This document shows, in pieces, positions 42,289-50,617 of a DNA stretch of 64,000 nucleotides. Source of the stretch: Desulfamplus sp964425195 (lineage in GTDB: Bacteria > Desulfobacterota > Desulfobacteria > Desulfobacterales > Desulfobacteraceae). The position numbers and the translations under genes are program-made. How positions within the stretch are numbered: the stretch's first letter is position 1; every line of letters starts with the position of its first letter. The stretch covers positions 62,001-126,000 of the forward strand of contig CAYRLG010000001.1 of NCBI GenBank assembly GCA_964425195.1, in the 5' to 3' direction. The notes beneath the pieces are model-generated. The model did no database searches, was not told where the DNA came from, and worked only from the letters and a program-made list of their open reading frames with translations.

Positions 42289-43191
42289 ATGAATATCTCT
42301 ATTATTGGGTGCGGACGTGTAGGCACTGCTTTGGCAGTATTTTTGTCAAAAGCTGGATATAAAATTGTAGCTCTTGCAAGCAGGACACGCTCTTCCGCTG
42401 AAAAAACTGCAAAGGCTATACGTTCTGCCATAGATACAAATATTGATTATAATGAATTGAAAATTAGTAACTCTACGGTTGAGGCAGCTAAGGCAAGTGA
42501 CACTATTTTTATCACAACCCCGGACAATCTTATAGAAAGAGTCTGTTCAGACTTAAGCTGTAATATTGGCGTAGATATGGCAAATAAAACTGTTTTTCAT
42601 TGCAGCGGTGCACTCTCATCTTCAATATTATCATCTGCTGAACAAAATGGTGCAAATACAGGTTCAATCCACCCTTTGCAAAGTTTTGCACCATATTCAC
42701 AAGGAGAAAAATCTCCATTTAAAGGAATCAATATATCTGTTGAAGGCAATCATGCAGCATTGATAATTGGAAAAGAGCTTGTTGACGCTCTTGGAGCTAA
42801 TCAGTTCACAATTCCGACAAATGCTAAAACCCTTTACCATGCTGCTGCGGTAGTTGCATCAAACTATCTTGTAACTGTAGAACATTTTGCGATTGAGCTT
42901 TTAAAAGAGTCTGGTATTAATGAGCAAAAAGGCTATGAAATTCTTGAGCCTCTTATTCAAGGAACATTGACTAATATCAAAACAAAAGGGGCAATAGCAG
43001 CACTCACAGGTCCTATTGCCCGAGGAGATGCTCAGATTGTTGAAAAACACCTAAAAGATATCAATGAAAGAGCACCAGAATTTTCTAAGCTCTATCGTGT
43101 TATGGGGCAATATACCTTGAAACTCGCAGAAAAAAGAGGAGAGCTTGATCAGATATCTATAGAAGGGATTACAGATATTTTGTATAGCTGA
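42289..43191 (+). CDS. Rossmann-like DUF2520 oxidoreductase, candidate ketopantoate reductase
   Basis: 300 residues from the ATG at 42289 (an in-frame TTG at 42274 is less well placed; AAGGAAA lies just before the ATG). N-terminal NAD(P)-binding Rossmann fold with MNISIIGCGRVGTALA (GxGxxG) and the segment SDTIFITTPDNLI; then HCSGALSSSIL, GSIHPLQSF, and a C-terminal helical DUF2520 domain (about 165-300) with AAAVVASNYLVTV and LTGPIARGD. The family is related to pyrroline-5-carboxylate reductases. Being directly behind panB it may reduce ketopantoate to pantoate; I recall that the alternative reductase PanG of Francisella and Enterococcus is of this type, but this must be checked. Confidence 0.85.
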   Translation: MNISIIGCGRVGTALAVFLSKAGYKIVALASRTRSSAEKTAKAIRSAIDTNIDYNELKISNSTVEAAKASDTIFITTPDNLIERVCSDLSCNIGVDMANKTVFHCSGALSSSILSSAEQNGANTGSIHPLQSFAPYSQGEKSPFKGINISVEGNHAALIIGKELVDALGANQFTIPTNAKTLYHAAAVVASNYLVTVEHFAIELLKESGINEQKGYEILEPLIQGTLTNIKTKGAIAALTGPIARGDAQIVEKHLKDINERAPEFSKLYRVMGQYTLKLAEKRGELDQISIEGITDILYS

Positions 43192-43232
43192 TAAATATAA
43201 ATTAATCACGCAACAAATTTGATAGGTAATTG

Positions 43233-44069
43233 ATGATAATAGTTGAGAATCTCAATAAAATATACAAATCAATTCATGCTCTAAGAGATGTAAATCTCCA
43301 TGTAAAATCTGGTGAGTTGTTTGCATATCTTGGTCCTAATGGAGCAGGTAAAAGTACGACAATCAGAATCTTAACGGGTCTTACACAACCAACATCTGGA
43401 AAGGTCTGCCTTAATGGATTTGATCTTAAAAATAGCAGTATTCAAAGTCGTCAACAGTGCGGCCTTGTACCTCAATCTATCAATTTAGATCAGGAACTTT
43501 CTGTTTATGAAAATATGACTATTCATGGACTTCTGTTTCGTATGAAGAAAAAAGAGCGTAACGATAAAATTGATGAGCTTTTAAATTACGTGGATTTAAG
43601 TGCAAGAGGACAAAGTCTTGTTAAAGAGCTTTCAGGAGGCATGAAAAGAAGGCTTATGATTGCAAGGGCATTGATGCACTCCCCTTCTGTACTCTTTCTT
43701 GATGAACCAACTGTCGGACTTGATGCAGGTATGAGGCGTAAAATCTGGGCTTTAATCAAAAAGATTCAGCAGCAAGGTACAACGATATTTCTTACCACCC
43801 ACTACATTGAAGAGGCAGAATTTTTAGCTGATAGAGTTGCCTTTTTAGATAGAGGTGCAATTTTAATTATTGACACTCCATCAAATCTTATGTCAACACT
43901 TGGAACATGGGCTTTAGATCGCCTTATAGAAGATAAAATGGAGCCAATCTACTTTAACGATAGAGAGGAGGCAAACCATTACATTGCAGCCCACAAGGAT
44001 AGTTTTACCCTTCGCCGTGTTAACCTTGAAGATGCCTTTCTCTCAATCACAGGAAAAAAAGTTAAATGA
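43233..44069 (+). CDS. ABC-2 type exporter, ATP-binding protein
   Basis: 278 residues, a single nucleotide-binding domain. LGPNGAGKSTT (Walker A), Q-loop region LVPQSINLD, LSGGMKRRL (signature; C-loop), VLFLDEPTVGLD (Walker B with D-loop) and TTHYIEEAE (H-loop) are all intact. Subtype is the CcmA/DrrA-like branch that works with ABC-2 permeases. Start is taken at ATG 43233; a TTG directly before it is in the same frame. The gene overlaps the following permease by four bases. It is the only ATPase in the four-gene cluster. Confidence 0.93.
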   Translation: MIIVENLNKIYKSIHALRDVNLHVKSGELFAYLGPNGAGKSTTIRILTGLTQPTSGKVCLNGFDLKNSSIQSRQQCGLVPQSINLDQELSVYENMTIHGLLFRMKKKERNDKIDELLNYVDLSARGQSLVKELSGGMKRRLMIARALMHSPSVLFLDEPTVGLDAGMRRKIWALIKKIQQQGTTIFLTTHYIEEAEFLADRVAFLDRGAILIIDTPSNLMSTLGTWALDRLIEDKMEPIYFNDREEANHYIAAHKDSFTLRRVNLEDAFLSITGKKVK

Positions 44070-44803
44070 TTCACTCACTTGTTGCAATATATTACAGAGA
44101 GATGCTTATTATGAGAAGGAGATTAACCCGTCTTGTACCGTCATGGTCAGTATCTCCTCTTCTCTATCTGATAGCTTTTGGTTATGCAATGGGAAAGCAC
44201 GTTGCAATTGATGGACACTCATACATGGAGTTTCTAATTCCCGGACTTATTGCCATGAATAGCATGACTCAAGCGTTCGCAATTGCAAGCGAAATCAATA
44301 TTGCCCGATTTTACTGGCACATATTTGAGGAGATTCAGGCTGCACCTGTAAGTGATTTTGCTTACGTTGCAGGCGAAGTTCTTGCTGGAATTACACGTGC
44401 AGTGCTTTCAACTTGCGTGATTTTAACTTTAGGAGTGATGTTTGGGGTTGTGTTATCTTGTAACTTTATGTTCTGGCTTGGAGTTTTTCTTAACAGCTTT
44501 GTGTTTGCATCTCTTGCTGTTGCTCTTGCCATGCTTGTTAAGTCTCATGGAGACCAAGTTCTTCTTACCAGTTTTGTTATCACCCCTATGGCGTTTTTAG
44601 GTGGCACATTTTTCCCTTTGGAAAACTTCCCTGTTTGGGGGCAAAATTTTATCCATCTCCTACCAATTACCCATGCTGCTAAAGCTATAAGAGCAGCATC
44701 ACTTGGCAATATTGTACCAATCTACTCTTACGTTATACTTATAGTAACAGGGGCTCTATTTTTTTTATATGCTGTTTTTTGTGTTAAAAAAGCAAAAGAT
44801 TAA
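44066..44803 (+). CDS. ABC-2 type exporter, permease 1
   Basis: 245 residues with six hydrophobic helices; ABC2_membrane family. SPLLYLIAFGYAMG, YMEFLIPGLIAMNSMTQ and LGGTFFPLENFPVWGQ are typical segments of this fold (the FLGGTFFPL...P region near the last helices is well conserved). Its stop codon region is followed 46 bp later by the adaptor gene. The ATG overlaps the ATPase stop, so 1:1 production with the ATPase is likely. Confidence 0.9.
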   Translation: MIHSLVAIYYREMLIMRRRLTRLVPSWSVSPLLYLIAFGYAMGKHVAIDGHSYMEFLIPGLIAMNSMTQAFAIASEINIARFYWHIFEEIQAAPVSDFAYVAGEVLAGITRAVLSTCVILTLGVMFGVVLSCNFMFWLGVFLNSFVFASLAVALAMLVKSHGDQVLLTSFVITPMAFLGGTFFPLENFPVWGQNFIHLLPITHAAKAIRAASLGNIVPIYSYVILIVTGALFFLYAVFCVKKAKD

Positions 44804-44849
44804 ATTTTTATAAAATACTATACCCATATTTTTTTATAGGAAGAGTTTT

Positions 44850-46025
44850 ATGAAAAAACGCCTAAAAATCTTAATTCCATTTATTATTGTTGTAGCTGGA
44901 GTTACTATTTATATTCGCTTTAGCCAACAAACAAAAGGCGATAACTTAATAGTCTCAGGAAATATTGAAGCTACAGAGACAACTTTAAGTTTTAGGATTC
45001 CAGGAGTTCTTGAAAAGCGTTTTGTTGACGAAGGAGATAGTGTAAAAAAAGGGCAGATAGTTGCCAAACTTGAGAGTAAAGACCAAGAGATTGCCTTGTT
45101 AAAAGCCCAAGCAACTCTTGAAAATGCAAAGGCGATTCTTGCAGAGCTTGAAGCAGGAAGTCGATCTCAAGAGCTTGAGATTTCCCATGCACGCATGATC
45201 CAGGCAGCCCACTACCTTGAAAATCTTAAAAACGGGAGCCGTTCTCAGGAGATTGAGAGTGCAAAAGCAGAGCTTGATAGTGCTTTGACTGCCTCAAAAA
45301 TAGCATCTGTGCAACTCAATCAAGCAAAATCTGACTTTAAAAGATACGAGACTCTTTATCGAAATAATGGCGTAAGCCAGCGAGACTATGAACATTTAAA
45401 AACAGAGTATGAGACAGCAAAAAACAGAGTTCTTGAGATAGATGCAAAAATAAAGAGTGCCCGTCAAAATTTAAGTTTACGTATTGAAGGGACACGAGAA
45501 GAAGAGATAAAAAGGGGCGAGGCAGCTCTTAAACAGGCAAAAGCTGAATATGAACTTGTAAAAGAAGGACCCAGAAAGGAGCGTATAGATCAGGCAAGAG
45601 CACAGGTAAATATTGCTAACGAGAGTTTGAAGCAGGCTGAACAGCAGCTTGCTTACACACAGATTCTATCTCCAGTTGACGGGGTTGTGCTGAGCAAATC
45701 AGCAGAATCAGGAGAATATTTAAACCCAGCATCTCCAGTTGTTTCAATAGGGGATATAGAACACCCTTGGCTTAGAGCGTACATAAATGAGCTTGATATT
45801 GGTAAGATATCTCTTAAAGGTAAAATGGTTGTAACTACAGATGCTTTTCCTGAAAAGCGATTTGAGGGAGTTGTAAGATTTATAAGCAGTGAAGCAGAAT
45901 TTACACCAAAGGCTGTTCAAACATTTGAAGAGCGAGTAAGACTTATGTATAGAATCAGAGTCGATATTGCAAATCATGAACTTATCTTAAAACCCGGAAT
46001 GCCCGCAGATGCGATTTTACCATGA
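44850..46025 (+). CDS. HlyD/YbhG-like periplasmic adaptor
   Basis: 391 residues. One N-terminal membrane helix (about 6-25), then the lipoyl/barrel-sandwich half (GNIEATETTLSFRIPG, FVDEGDSVKKGQIVAKLES), a long antiparallel coiled coil (about 85-260) containing Lys/Glu/Ala-rich heptads and two near-identical GSRSQE segments, the second lipoyl half (TQILSPVDGVVLSKSAESGE) and a beta-barrel domain (about 310-391). This is the membrane-fusion adaptor linking an inner-membrane ABC exporter to an outer-membrane channel. Its stop overlaps the next permease gene by four bases. Confidence 0.9.
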   Translation: MKKRLKILIPFIIVVAGVTIYIRFSQQTKGDNLIVSGNIEATETTLSFRIPGVLEKRFVDEGDSVKKGQIVAKLESKDQEIALLKAQATLENAKAILAELEAGSRSQELEISHARMIQAAHYLENLKNGSRSQEIESAKAELDSALTASKIASVQLNQAKSDFKRYETLYRNNGVSQRDYEHLKTEYETAKNRVLEIDAKIKSARQNLSLRIEGTREEEIKRGEAALKQAKAEYELVKEGPRKERIDQARAQVNIANESLKQAEQQLAYTQILSPVDGVVLSKSAESGEYLNPASPVVSIGDIEHPWLRAYINELDIGKISLKGKMVVTTDAFPEKRFEGVVRFISSEAEFTPKAVQTFEERVRLMYRIRVDIANHELILKPGMPADAILP

Positions 46026-47155
46026 ACATCAGACGATTAAATGCTGTTGCAAAAAAGGAGTTTATTCACGTCATTAGAGATTGGAGAAGCCTTTTTCTCG
46101 CCCTTGCTATTCCAGTTATATTGATTCTTCTTTATGGTTATGCTCTTACATTAGATTTAAGACACGTTCCAACTGTAATATGGGATCAATCAAGTAGTAG
46201 TGTAAGCCGCAATTTATTAAGCCTTTTTCAAGGCTCTCCATATTTTGACATAAAAGGATATTATAATAGCTATCGCGAACTTGAGCAGGAGTTGGACAGA
46301 GGTAGAGCAATGATAGCTATTGTAATTCCCTATAAATTCGCAGATGATGTCAAATCTGGAAAAAAGAGTGCAATTCAGGTAATTGCTGATGGAAGTGATG
46401 CAAACACATCACGTCTTGCAGTGGGTTATGCCTCAACTGTTGGACAGATTTTTTCGTTAAATATCGTAGTAAAAGAGATGAAGTTGCAAGGGCAAGAGGA
46501 TTTTAAGCAACCAGTGGAGTTGGTACAACGCTCATGGTATAATCCAGATTTAAGAAGCCAAAATGTACTCGTACCCGGGATAATTGCACTTGTAATGATT
46601 GTAGTAGCAGCAATGCTAACAAGCGTTACAATAGCTCGTGAGTGGGAGACTGGCACAATGGAGCAGTTGATAAGTACGCCGCTTAGAGGAAGTGAACTTA
46701 TAATCGGTAAAGTTATCCCCTATTTCATTATTGGATTAACAGATGTTGCTATTGCTGTTGCTATGGGAAAATGGATATTTAAGGTTCCTATTGTTGGCAA
46801 TTCGGGATTACTTTTTGCCATGTCTGCCCTATTTCTAACAGGTGCACTTTTTTTTGGAATGACCTTAAGCATTACACTAAAGTCACAGGTTCTTGCGAGT
46901 CAAATCGCAATTGTAGCTGGCTTTCTTCCAACACTTATACTAAGTGGCTTTGTATTTGCTATTGAAAATATGCCTATTCCAATACAGGCTATAACCTTTA
47001 TTGTGCCAGCAAGGTATTTTATCGCTATATTACGAGGAATTTATCTTAAAGGAATAGGGCTTGAGATTTTATGGATTGATGCAATATTTTTAGGAGTTTA
47101 TACTATTATCATGATTGTAAAAGCACATAAAAAATTTAGATTCAAGTTAGAGTAG
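46022..47155 (+). CDS. ABC-2 type exporter, permease 2 (YbhR/YhhJ-like)
   Basis: 377 residues with an N-terminal helix (about 22-42), a large periplasmic domain (about 43-175, with SSSVSRNLLSLFQGS) and five further helices. The family motif AREWETGTMEQLISTPLRGSEL is present, and SGFVFAIENMPIPIQAI and PARYFI follow near the end. It belongs to the same fold as permease 1 but a different subfamily, typically paired with a two-ATPase protein such as YbhF. Here only the single ATPase upstream is present. Confidence 0.9.
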   Translation: MNIRRLNAVAKKEFIHVIRDWRSLFLALAIPVILILLYGYALTLDLRHVPTVIWDQSSSSVSRNLLSLFQGSPYFDIKGYYNSYRELEQELDRGRAMIAIVIPYKFADDVKSGKKSAIQVIADGSDANTSRLAVGYASTVGQIFSLNIVVKEMKLQGQEDFKQPVELVQRSWYNPDLRSQNVLVPGIIALVMIVVAAMLTSVTIAREWETGTMEQLISTPLRGSELIIGKVIPYFIIGLTDVAIAVAMGKWIFKVPIVGNSGLLFAMSALFLTGALFFGMTLSITLKSQVLASQIAIVAGFLPTLILSGFVFAIENMPIPIQAITFIVPARYFIAILRGIYLKGIGLEILWIDAIFLGVYTIIMIVKAHKKFRFKLE

Positions 47156-47215
47156 AAAAATATATAAACGCTACAGCAGTAAGGCTTTGTATCTTCTCTA
47201 AATTTTCAGATATTT

Positions 47216-47428
47216 CTAAGATACCTCTTTTTCATCTTCCACCTTCTCATATTTTTTACATGGCTCTTTAAAACCTTTTTTTGAGATAAAATATATCGGA
47301 CATGACGATCTAAATTTACAATATAGTTCAGGATCACCACACTGCAGACACTCTTCGCATAAAAAGATATTGTGTTTCATGCAGATATAGTTAGTTTCTC
47401 GTTCAAGATGATTTACACAGTAACCCAT
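47216..47428 (-). CDS. Small Cys-rich, B-box-like zinc-binding protein
   Basis: 70 residues with eight Cys and two His: CVNHLE, CMKHN, CEECLQCGD, YCKFRSSCP and CKKYE. The spacing C-x2-H ... C-x2-H ... C-x2-C-x2-C resembles B-box or similar small zinc folds. No signal peptide or helix. Role unknown; it stands alone between the exporter cluster (convergent) and the CoA-transferase gene. Confidence 0.65.
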   Translation of the reverse strand: MGYCVNHLERETNYICMKHNIFLCEECLQCGDPELYCKFRSSCPIYFISKKGFKEPCKKYEKVEDEKEVS

Positions 47429-47603
47429 TTTTAATACCCTTACTTTATCAGCAATTTTAATTTTGAAAATAGTTTTATAGTAAGTTTTGCAGCCGAGCTG
47501 CGAATCGCACGGCTACATTTTAATAAAGTCCACTAAAGCAGCCTTCTATTATTGTATATTTACAATCTATTTGAAAGCTACCACTTTTTTCTACACTTTG
47601 CTT

Positions 47604-49484
47604 TTATTTCTCAATAGGTTCAGAAAATAGGCAACTCATTATAAGCATATCATCTTCATAAGCCTTGCTAATTTTGTATGGTAGCTTAAGAAAAAGTTGA
47701 ATCATACCTTTATTGCTTGGCGATGTGTAGGCAATCAACCCCTTTATGCCATTACCTTGGGCAGCTTCTGAAAGTTTATTTTGGAGAGCTCTTGCAATAC
47801 CAGTTCCTTGCCACTCTTTTGAGACAGAATAAGCAACTTCAGCCATATTAAGCACCGGATTTAAAAGATACTCACCAACAGCAACAATCTTTTCAAATCC
47901 CATCTCTCCAACTGCTGCAACAATAGTTAGATCATTGACATAATCAATCTCAAATGTGGCATCAATTTGATCGTGTACAAAACTTGTCTTCTCATGAAAA
48001 AAGCGTGATATTACATCTTTTTTGTCCATGTTGTAATAGTGTTCCTGTATAGCCCTTTCATCTGCTGGTTTAGCCGGTCTAATTATAACCGACGTTCCTT
48101 TTATTTTTACAACCTCTTCAAGTCTTAGAGGATAAACACCTCTTATTGACTCTTTGAATTTTCTTCCAATATCAATAAAATCAAGCTCTTTTGCTCTCTC
48201 AAAAAGTTCATCTCTAAAGTTAGGATGGGCAATGCTAATAAGAGCCAAAGCTCGCTCTTGAATACTTTTTCCAAACAGATTGACAGCACCATACTCTGTA
48301 ACTACAAACTGGACATCTCCTCTTGGTACTACAACAGCAGTATTATCCAAAAATGGGACTATCCTGCTTATAGTTCCATTTTCCCTTGTAGATGTTAGCA
48401 TCAAAATAGATTTCCCCCCTGGAGACATTGATGCACCTCTTATAAAATCAAGCATTCCATTTACACCGGAAAAATTATTTTGAGGTAGGGCATCGGCAGC
48501 TACCTGCCCTGTAAGATCTATCTCCATAGCCGTGTTAATTGAGGTCATGCAGTTATGGCGTGATATTATTCTTGGGTCGTTTACGTAGTCTGACGGGTGG
48601 AATTCAATAGCTGGGTTGTCATCCATAAATTCGTATAAAAGTGAAGAGCCTACAGCACTACTTGCAACAAGTTTACCTTCATTAAACCCTTTTTTCATGT
48701 TTGTAACAACACCCATTGAGACAAGACGCATGATTCCATCAGAGATATATTGAGTGTGAATACCCAAGTCGTTTTTTTCAGAGAGGCAGAGCAAAGTTGC
48801 GTTTGTAGTTGCTCCAAGTGTTGTTTGGAGAGTTGCACCATCATTAATAAGCCGAGACATGTGCTTGGCAATTATATTTGCTGTCTCCATATCAGGTATC
48901 TCTTGCTTTATTAAAAGAGGTTCTTCATGCTCAACAATGTAATGGACATTATTCACATGGATAAAACTTCTTCCAAGAACTCTTGGCATAGATGGATTTA
49001 CCTGAGCAATAACAATATCAGCCGCCTCTGCTGCTGCCTTAGCTATATCTACAGATACACCAAGACTCATCCAACCAAAATCATCAGGAGGAGAGACCTG
49101 GATTAGGGCAACATTAATTGGAAGCAGACGGCTTTTAAAAAGTTTGGGCACCTGAGATAGATTTATAGGTGTAATAAAGCGTGCATTTCTGCTAAGAGTT
49201 TTGTTCTTTGCAGAGCCAAGATAGAATGAACGGATATTGAACTGCTGGGAGTGGGTACGATTTGCAATAAGTGTAATGGGAGTGTGTTCAAGGCAGAGAA
49301 GCCTTACAATCTCAAGATCAGTAAATCTGCTGGAGTTTTCTGCAAGAGCCCTTACCAAATGTTGAGGCTCTCCGCATGAAGAGCTTATAAAAACTCTTTG
49401 ACCAGGTTTGACCTTTTGCAAAGCCTCCTTTGCACTGCAAACCTTGTTAATGTAGCTGTCAGCCCAATATAGTGATTTTGGCAT
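47604..49484 (-). CDS. Acetyl-CoA hydrolase/transferase fused to a GNAT acetyltransferase domain
   Basis: 626 residues. The first 450 form a class I CoA-transferase/acetyl-CoA hydrolase (4-hydroxybutyrate CoA-transferase type): VFISSSCGEPQHLV, QVSPPDDFGWMSLGVSVD, TLQTTLGATTNATL, HPSDYVND, GGKSILMLTST, and VTEYGAVNLFGKSIQERA. The last 165 are a GNAT domain (about 462-626) starting IIRPAKPADERAI, with VSKEWQGTGIARALQNKL as the acetyl-CoA pyrophosphate loop. The fusion is known in anaerobes and may connect CoA-transfer with lysine acetylation or self-regulation; this is inference. AAGGAG precedes the start. Confidence 0.88.
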   Translation of the reverse strand: MPKSLYWADSYINKVCSAKEALQKVKPGQRVFISSSCGEPQHLVRALAENSSRFTDLEIVRLLCLEHTPITLIANRTHSQQFNIRSFYLGSAKNKTLSRNARFITPINLSQVPKLFKSRLLPINVALIQVSPPDDFGWMSLGVSVDIAKAAAEAADIVIAQVNPSMPRVLGRSFIHVNNVHYIVEHEEPLLIKQEIPDMETANIIAKHMSRLINDGATLQTTLGATTNATLLCLSEKNDLGIHTQYISDGIMRLVSMGVVTNMKKGFNEGKLVASSAVGSSLLYEFMDDNPAIEFHPSDYVNDPRIISRHNCMTSINTAMEIDLTGQVAADALPQNNFSGVNGMLDFIRGASMSPGGKSILMLTSTRENGTISRIVPFLDNTAVVVPRGDVQFVVTEYGAVNLFGKSIQERALALISIAHPNFRDELFERAKELDFIDIGRKFKESIRGVYPLRLEEVVKIKGTSVIIRPAKPADERAIQEHYYNMDKKDVISRFFHEKTSFVHDQIDATFEIDYVNDLTIVAAVGEMGFEKIVAVGEYLLNPVLNMAEVAYSVSKEWQGTGIARALQNKLSEAAQGNGIKGLIAYTSPSNKGMIQLFLKLPYKISKAYEDDMLIMSCLFSEPIEK

Positions 49485-49720
49485 GGCTTGTCTCCTTGTT
49501 ATATTTATAATTTTATCGTGAAACCATAGGCAGAGGCATAGTTTTTATATACAACACATTGTATGAAGATAAAAGTTAAAGCCCCTAAAAAATCTTGTAT
49601 GATTTGCTGAAACACCATAATATAATCAAATTGAAATTTATATAAGATTTGGCGGCTAAACCACGATTTGTTTTAGAAACTAATCAATTGGCTTTAAAAG
49701 CAGTGCCTTGGAGAACTGTT

Positions 49721-50617
49721 ATGAAAGTTTTGATATGTGGAGGCAATGGTCAGCTTGGCTGGGATTGCCAAAGAGTGTTTGGGAAAGAGAATGAGATTGA
49801 GGCTTATGATTTTCCAGAGCTTGATATTACCAATAGAGAGAGGGTTTTTGCAGTTATTTCAGGTTTTATGCCAGATGTTGTAATAAACTGTGCCGCATAT
49901 ACCCAAGTTGATAAATGTGAAACAGAGCAAGAGATTGCTTGGGCTGTTAATGTAGATGGTCCGGGATTTATTGCTGAAGCGTGTAAATCAATCAATGCCA
50001 CAATTGTTCATATCTCTACAGATTATGTATTTGATGGAACTAAAGAGCCTCCTCTCTCATATAGTGAAGTTGATAAGGTAAATCCACTCTCTGTCTATGG
50101 AAAGACAAAACTTGAAGGAGAGCGGAAAATAGCACAGATAACAGAAAACCATATAATTGTAAGAACAGCATGGCTGTATGGTATAAATGGCAATAATTTT
50201 TTAAAAACAATGTTAAAGTTTGCCCTTTTAACACCTGAAAAACAGATAAAGGTTGTAGATGATCAGTTTGGCTCTCCTACATGGTCGTTGCGTCTTGCCC
50301 TTCAGCTTGAAAGGCTTGTAAAGATAAAAGGACAAGGGCTTTACCACGCTACATCTGAAGGCTACTGCTCATGGTATGAGCTTGCTGTATATTTTTTAAA
50401 ACAGATAGAAGTTCCTTTTAATATTGTACCATGCACAACCGCCGAATACCCAACTCCTGCCAAACGCCCTGCCAACTCAATTCTTGAGAATGCAAGGTTA
50501 AAAAGAAGTGACAATAACCGAATGACTGGCTGGAGATATGGTGTTGAGCACTTTATCGCAAGGTTTGGTCAACAGATGATTGATGAAATTATGAATATAA
50601 ATAAGGATATGATTTAG
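49721..50617 (+). CDS. rfbD: dTDP-4-dehydrorhamnose reductase
   Basis: The frame is open from 49649, but the ATG at 49721 preceded by GGAGA is the proper start, giving 298 residues. Extended SDR reductase, final step in dTDP-L-rhamnose synthesis. MKVLICGGNGQLGWD holds the GxxGxxG cofactor loop; VINCAAYTQVDKCE, STDYVFDG, PLSVYGKTKLEGE (catalytic Y-x-x-x-K) and RTAWLYG follow, all typical. rfbA, rfbB and rfbC are not in the window. A TATAAT hexamer at 49621-49626 may be the promoter -10 box, without a clear -35. The stop is directly followed by the phosphorylase start. Confidence 0.93.
   Translation: MKVLICGGNGQLGWDCQRVFGKENEIEAYDFPELDITNRERVFAVISGFMPDVVINCAAYTQVDKCETEQEIAWAVNVDGPGFIAEACKSINATIVHISTDYVFDGTKEPPLSYSEVDKVNPLSVYGKTKLEGERKIAQITENHIIVRTAWLYGINGNNFLKTMLKFALLTPEKQIKVVDDQFGSPTWSLRLALQLERLVKIKGQGLYHATSEGYCSWYELAVYFLKQIEVPFNIVPCTTAEYPTPAKRPANSILENARLKRSDNNRMTGWRYGVEHFIARFGQQMIDEIMNINKDMI

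Noticed and set aside
49649..49720. N-terminal extension of RfbD from a TTG start
   Set aside because: The 24 extra residues precede the GxxGxxG loop which is at the very N-terminus in the family, and the ATG at 49721 has a better ribosome site.
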